The notes under the pieces were generated by a model. That model saw only the letters and a program-made list of their open reading frames with translations. It was not told the origin of the DNA and did not search any database. This document shows positions 60,036-64,000 of a stretch of 64,000 bases of DNA, piece after piece; the stretch's first letter is position 1, and the number at the start of each line of letters is the position of its first letter. Origin of the DNA: Sphingorhabdus_B arenilitoris (GTDB lineage Bacteria > Pseudomonadota > Alphaproteobacteria > Sphingomonadales > Sphingomonadaceae); assembly GCF_042651485.1 (NCBI RefSeq), contig NZ_JBHSDH010000013.1, positions 620,001 through 684,000 of the forward strand, read 5' to 3'. Made by a program: the position numbers and the translations under genes.

Positions 60036-62186
60036 ATGCACGCGCGCATTGTCATAGTTGACGATCGGGCCACAAATCTGCGGATATATGCGCAGTTCGT
60101 TGCCATGATGGGTCCGGAATATTCCGCCACTTGTTTCCAAAACGCTTTGGAGGCTTTGGAATATCTCGATAAAAATGACGCTGACCTGTTGATCGTTGAC
60201 TATCGCATGCCCGATTTAAACGGCGCGGAATTTATCCGAGCGGTGCGGGCCAAAACCAGCGGCTCGTATATTCCCGCCATCATCATCACCGCGCGTCAGG
60301 ACCGTGAATGCCGGATCAGCGCACTGGACGCCGGCGCGACCGATTTTCTGCAAAGCCCGGTATCGGACACCGAATTTCGCGAACGGGCAGAATTGTTGTT
60401 GGCGCAACATCGCAAAGAATTGGAGCTAGCCGCTCGCACAGCGCAAAATCCGCTGAACACGCATGCGTCCGACATTGAGAATGTTTCGATATCCACGGCT
60501 AAGTCGATGCTGGAACAGATTATCGACACGACGCCAATTTTGATCAACGCAACCGACCGGAACGGCAAATTCCTGTTCATGAATAGTTATCAGTCACAGC
60601 TATTTGGCAAAGAACCGGATCAGCTCGTCGGCAAACCACTATCCGATATTTTAGACAGCAATTTTGCGGAGCAGGAAACAAGACGCAATATTGTCGTTCT
60701 CGAAACCGGGCGCGCAACGACCAGTTATGAACAAAAATATGTCAGCGACGGCGTCGACCTGACTTTTCATTGCACCAAATCACCGCTGACCAATATTGAT
60801 GGTCAGACAATCGGTGTATTGACGACCGGCGTCGATATTACGGCGCGCAAATTTGCCGAGGAACATCGCACCCATCTGGCGCTGCATGACATGCTGACCG
60901 GCCTGCCGAACCGAGTGCTTCTGTCGGAACGGATGCGCACCACAATTGATGACTGTGTCAAAAATGGCAAGGTTGCGGCGCTATTGCTGCTTGATCTTGA
61001 TCGCTTCAAAATCATCAACGACACACGCGGGCATCAGGCCGGTGACATGCTGCTGCGTCAAGTTGCAGACCGGATCAGCAATTTGGTGGGTCCCCGTGAT
61101 TTTGCCGCCCGTATTGGCGGCGACGAATTTGCCATCATTTTGAACGATGTGCGCGATACGCAAGACATAAATGTCCAATGCATGAAACTCTTGTCGCAGA
61201 TTGGCCTGCCCTATTCTATCGGCGGTGTCGAACAATTGATTGGCGCCAGCATTGGGGTCACCATGATCCCTGAAGATAATCTGTCTTCGGACGAATTGCT
61301 GCGGCTCGCCGACCTTGCCATGTATGAGGCAAAATCCAATGGCCGCAATTGCCATTGCTTCTTTTCCCCGCGATTGAACCAGATTGCACAATATAATGCC
61401 GGGTTAGAAGCCGACTTGCGCGAAGGGCTGGATAAAAGCCAGTTTTTCCTAGAATATCAACCGATAGTCGAAACAATCACCGGCAATTATGTGGGGTTGG
61501 AGGCGCTGATCCGATGGAATCACCCCAAAAAGGGGTTGTTGCTTCCCAATGATTTTATGCGGGTTGCCAATGACAGCGGTTTGATTGATCGGATAGGCTC
61601 TTGGGTAATCGAAGCGGCATGTCAGCAAATTGCCGCATTCAATGATGCCGGAGTGGTCATTCCGCATATCGCCGTCAATGTGTCTCCGCGCCAATTTGAA
61701 AATCAGAATATGAGCGCCAATATATTGGACAATATTGCAAAATATAATGTCCCGGCGGGGAAGCTATCAGTAGAGATAACCGAAGAATTATTGCTGGATC
61801 ATAATCAGCATGTGCATGAGGAATTGTTCAAACTGCGCGAAAATGGTGTCGATATCTCGATCGACGATTTTGGCACTGGCTATTCCTCGCTGCAATATCT
61901 GCGCGATTTGCCTGCCACCAGGCTCAAAATAGACCGCACCTTCATATCGCGGATTGAACATTCCTCTGCCGATCGGGCGATCATTTCAACCATCGCCCAT
62001 TTGGCCCATGCTTTGGACATGCGGGTCATTGCAGAAGGCGTCGAAACCGAAGCGCAATATGCGCTGCTGCGGGCATCGGGATGCGATGAGGTGCAAGGCT
62101 TCCTTGTTGGCCGCCCGCTATCCGTTGGCCAACTGCATGAACTATTCGATCATGGTCCCGCGCAATTTGTGGTGGGTCAATCATGA
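60036..62186 (+). CDS. Response regulator with PAS, GGDEF and EAL domains (c-di-GMP turnover)
   Basis: The 716-residue protein has a receiver domain (1-125) with Asp9-Asp10 and phospho-Asp55 (LLIVDYRMPDLNGAEF). The conserved receiver Lys before Pro is Ser here (DFLQSPVSD). A PAS domain follows (about 165-275). The GGDEF domain has an intact RIGGDEFAIIL motif near residue 361 but no RxxD inhibitory site. The EAL domain from residue 489 keeps every catalytic segment I can check: LEALIRWNHP, VNVSPRQF, VEITEELLL, DDFGTGYSSL, LKIDRTFI and AEGVETEAQ. It is thus probably an active phosphodiesterase and perhaps also a cyclase. It overlaps the kinase gene by 4 nt. A TTAACCAT half-site lies just upstream near 59998. 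Confidence 0.93.
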   Translation: MHARIVIVDDRATNLRIYAQFVAMMGPEYSATCFQNALEALEYLDKNDADLLIVDYRMPDLNGAEFIRAVRAKTSGSYIPAIIITARQDRECRISALDAGATDFLQSPVSDTEFRERAELLLAQHRKELELAARTAQNPLNTHASDIENVSISTAKSMLEQIIDTTPILINATDRNGKFLFMNSYQSQLFGKEPDQLVGKPLSDILDSNFAEQETRRNIVVLETGRATTSYEQKYVSDGVDLTFHCTKSPLTNIDGQTIGVLTTGVDITARKFAEEHRTHLALHDMLTGLPNRVLLSERMRTTIDDCVKNGKVAALLLLDLDRFKIINDTRGHQAGDMLLRQVADRISNLVGPRDFAARIGGDEFAIILNDVRDTQDINVQCMKLLSQIGLPYSIGGVEQLIGASIGVTMIPEDNLSSDELLRLADLAMYEAKSNGRNCHCFFSPRLNQIAQYNAGLEADLREGLDKSQFFLEYQPIVETITGNYVGLEALIRWNHPKKGLLLPNDFMRVANDSGLIDRIGSWVIEAACQQIAAFNDAGVVIPHIAVNVSPRQFENQNMSANILDNIAKYNVPAGKLSVEITEELLLDHNQHVHEELFKLRENGVDISIDDFGTGYSSLQYLRDLPATRLKIDRTFISRIEHSSADRAIISTIAHLAHALDMRVIAEGVETEAQYALLRASGCDEVQGFLVGRPLSVGQLHELFDHGPAQFVVGQS

Positions 62187-64000
62187 TAGAGCGGATCAAA
62201 ACCAAATTTGCCGCACGCACGCCGGAACAGGAAATCTTGTTCAACCGCTTGGTGATCGGCATATTGGCCGCTCTCGCCTGCTATTGGGTGGGACTTAACA
62301 TTGCGGTAAGCGCGGCGTTCACAGTCTATCTGCTATGTAATGGCGCGCTATACGTGATGCAGAAAGCGGACCTGTGGCAGGCGGAAAAGCGCTGGTATGC
62401 TGCGATTATTCTGGATGTGTGGATGGTGATGGCTACGATGCTGGTCGAGCCTGAAAATATGTCCTGGGCTTATCCCATGATATTGTGGATGATATTGGGC
62501 AATGGTTTCCGGTTCGGGCTCAGATATCTCGCAGCCGCGTCTATTTTGTCGGCGCTCGGTTTTGGCTTTGTCGTTGCGACGAGCGCATATTGGCAAGAGA
62601 ATTCGATAACCGGATGGGGCTTGACCGGCGCGTTGATAATCATTCCTGCCTATTGCTCCACGTTGATCCGCAAATTGTCAAAATCCAAGGAACAGGCCGA
62701 AATGGCAAGCCGCGCCAAAAGCTATTTCCTTGCCAGCGTCAGCCACGAACTTCGCACACCGCTGAATGCGATATTGGGTTATGGTAACCATCTGAAACAG
62801 ATGAAATTACCAAAAAAGCAGCATGAAATGGTCGAGGCCTCCGTTCTGGCTGGTGAACATTTGCTGAAACTGATCGAACAATTGATACAAGTGGCAAAGA
62901 CCGAAACGGGTGCACCAGAAACGAAAAATACCAGGTTCCGGCCCACCGATATTATGACCGAAGTCCGGGACATTATGGCGATCCGTGCCGAGGAAAAGGG
63001 ATTGTCGGTCAAATTGCATGCGGCGGCAATGACCGATGAATTGGTTGATGGTCCCGAAGAAATTACCCGGAACATCCTGATTAACCTGATGGGCAACGCC
63101 ATTAAATTTACCGAAAGCGGCTCGATTTCAATCCGCAGTGCGATACATAATGCTGATGGTACCGACATGTTATGTGTCACCGTCTGCGATACAGGAATTG
63201 GCATTGCACAAGGCGCGCAGGAAAAAATCTTCAAACCGTTTCAACAAGCTGACGACAGCGTCATGGACCGTTTTGGCGGGACTGGCCTTGGCCTTGCCAT
63301 TTGCCGGCAGCTTGTCGAACAAGTCGGCGGCGAGATCAACGTCACTAGCCAAGTCGGGCATGGCAGCGAATTTCATGTAAAGATTCCCGTTAACGTCGGG
63401 CAAAATGTCAATGGCAGCATAAACGATACCGCCGCCGCCGACGGGTTTGCAGACCGGGCAGAGGAAGACATCCATATTCTCTCGTTGGGGCAGCTTGAGC
63501 CTGAACTGCTCGCCAGCGCACAATCACAGGATAATTACATTGTTCGGCACATTGCATGCGCCAGTGTAGCCGATATTCAATCGGCAATTGATGGCAATGA
63601 ACTGGCCAAATTCTCTATCGCTTTGATCGACTATAATCTTGCCGCGCAGCTTGACGCGGACCACTCACTATGGGCGCAATTTGCCGCAGCAGAAGTTGCG
63701 CCGGTATTGGTCGAGGCGGCTGAAACCGTTGAATTGGAGGATATCGCGTTGCGCGCTGCATTTGCGTCGGTCATTCCCGCGACGCCAAATTTCCAACAAT
63801 TGCGCAGCGCGGTGCGGATCGGCTGTTCTTTTGCAAAGCATAACAGCTTTGACGAAGAATATGACGACAGCGAACCGGCCACAGTCGCGCCGCGTTCCGT
63901 GCTCGTTGCCGACGACAATCGAACCAACCGCAACGTTTTATCGGCGATATTGGAGTCCGCTGGGCACAAAGTCATCATGGCGACCGACGGCGATGAAGCG
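62183..64000 (+). CDS. RpfC-like hybrid sensor histidine kinase (cut by window end)
   Basis: 606 residues are visible before the window ends. The N-terminal 160 residues form about five membrane helices, including ILWMILGNGFRFGLRYLAAA, close to the IGNGLRYG segment of the DSF sensor RpfC as I recall it. Then come the H box with His188 (FLASVSHELRTPLNAILGYG), the N box (NLMGNAIKFTE), CDTGIGIAQ and GGTGLGLAICRQLVEQVGGE. A degenerate receiver-like segment without clear acidic residues follows (about 430-560). A real receiver begins at about 572 (VLVADDNRTNRNVLSAILES). Its ATG overlaps the GGDEF-EAL stop (ATGA), so that protein is the likely partner. Any HPt domain would lie beyond the window. 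Confidence 0.85.
   Translation, partial: MIERIKTKFAARTPEQEILFNRLVIGILAALACYWVGLNIAVSAAFTVYLLCNGALYVMQKADLWQAEKRWYAAIILDVWMVMATMLVEPENMSWAYPMILWMILGNGFRFGLRYLAAASILSALGFGFVVATSAYWQENSITGWGLTGALIIIPAYCSTLIRKLSKSKEQAEMASRAKSYFLASVSHELRTPLNAILGYGNHLKQMKLPKKQHEMVEASVLAGEHLLKLIEQLIQVAKTETGAPETKNTRFRPTDIMTEVRDIMAIRAEEKGLSVKLHAAAMTDELVDGPEEITRNILINLMGNAIKFTESGSISIRSAIHNADGTDMLCVTVCDTGIGIAQGAQEKIFKPFQQADDSVMDRFGGTGLGLAICRQLVEQVGGEINVTSQVGHGSEFHVKIPVNVGQNVNGSINDTAAADGFADRAEEDIHILSLGQLEPELLASAQSQDNYIVRHIACASVADIQSAIDGNELAKFSIALIDYNLAAQLDADHSLWAQFAAAEVAPVLVEAAETVELEDIALRAAFASVIPATPNFQQLRSAVRIGCSFAKHNSFDEEYDDSEPATVAPRSVLVADDNRTNRNVLSAILESAGHKVIMATDGDEA

Overview
The window looks like a chromosomal segment of an alphaproteobacterium, most probably a member of the Sphingomonadales. 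The evidence is an alphaproteobacterial SOS box (GTTC-N7-GTTC) in front of lexA, several alphaproteobacterial families (DUF2336, DUF1467, DUF2842), a complete nuoA-N operon running on into birA, coaX and ribonuclease J, the neighbourhood zapA / 6S RNA / fthC, and short palindromic intergenic repeats of the sort scattered in sphingomonad genomes. The species assignment is inference from gene content and style; no search was run. I found no phage, transposase or CRISPR array.

Layout. 1-5128 (+): end of trpG, a YcxB-like membrane protein, trpD, an ankyrin protein, trpC, moaC and moeA, nearly all overlapping. 5165-5929: SOS-regulated lexA, followed by convergent comEC (-). 8549-9835: gltA. 9836-13892 (-): a signalling cluster containing a histidine-kinase-like protein without its H-box histidine, a DUF2336 protein, a degenerate nucleotidyltransferase/membrane protein and an HPt-like protein without its phospho-accepting histidine. 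13962-16484 (+): a long coiled-coil membrane protein reminiscent of the polarity factor TipN. 16527-37269 (-): DUF1467, rnj, coaX, birA and the complex I operon in the order nuoN back to nuoA. 37390-44778 (-): an inositol-monophosphatase-family protein, efp, thiE and the glycolytic/Calvin-type set fda, pgk, gap, tkt. 45024-46593 (+): a small coiled-coil protein, zapA, 6S RNA, fthC and DUF2842. 46629-46705 (-): tRNA-Asp. 46962-54780 (+): a surface-protein cluster of three secreted DUF11-type proteins and one 1707-residue predicted outer-membrane protein. 55040-58678 (-): the E1 alpha, E1 beta and E2 subunits of a branched-chain 2-oxoacid dehydrogenase. 58782-59723 (-): thyA. 59844-59920 (+): tRNA-Pro. 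60036-64000 (+): a REC-PAS-GGDEF-EAL protein and an RpfC-like hybrid sensor kinase cut by the window end.

What stands out. (1) The nuo operon is interrupted at four gene junctions. Inserted genes for unrelated secreted proteins and one SnoaL-like protein are accompanied by decayed copies of the 5' end of the next nuo gene: a nuoI-like start inside the H-I insert, a nuoE-like start inside the D-E insert, and a duplicated nuoF start flanking a palindromic repeat in the E-F gap. Every junction keeps ATGA or TAATG stop/start overlaps, so the insertions seem to have spread without breaking translational coupling. (2) The DUF11 cluster has a hairpin terminator in front of each of its last two transcription segments. 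The giant outer-membrane gene starts 6 nt after one of them and carries a 23-bp hairpin in its signal-peptide codons. (3) Downstream of that gene lies a string of hairpins that repeatedly display the loop UUCGCUG on different stems. (4) The 9.8-13.9 kb cluster pairs a kinase fold and an HPt fold that both lack the histidine needed for phosphotransfer. (5) The last gene resembles the DSF sensor RpfC but is coupled to a GGDEF-EAL protein instead of an HD-GYP protein.
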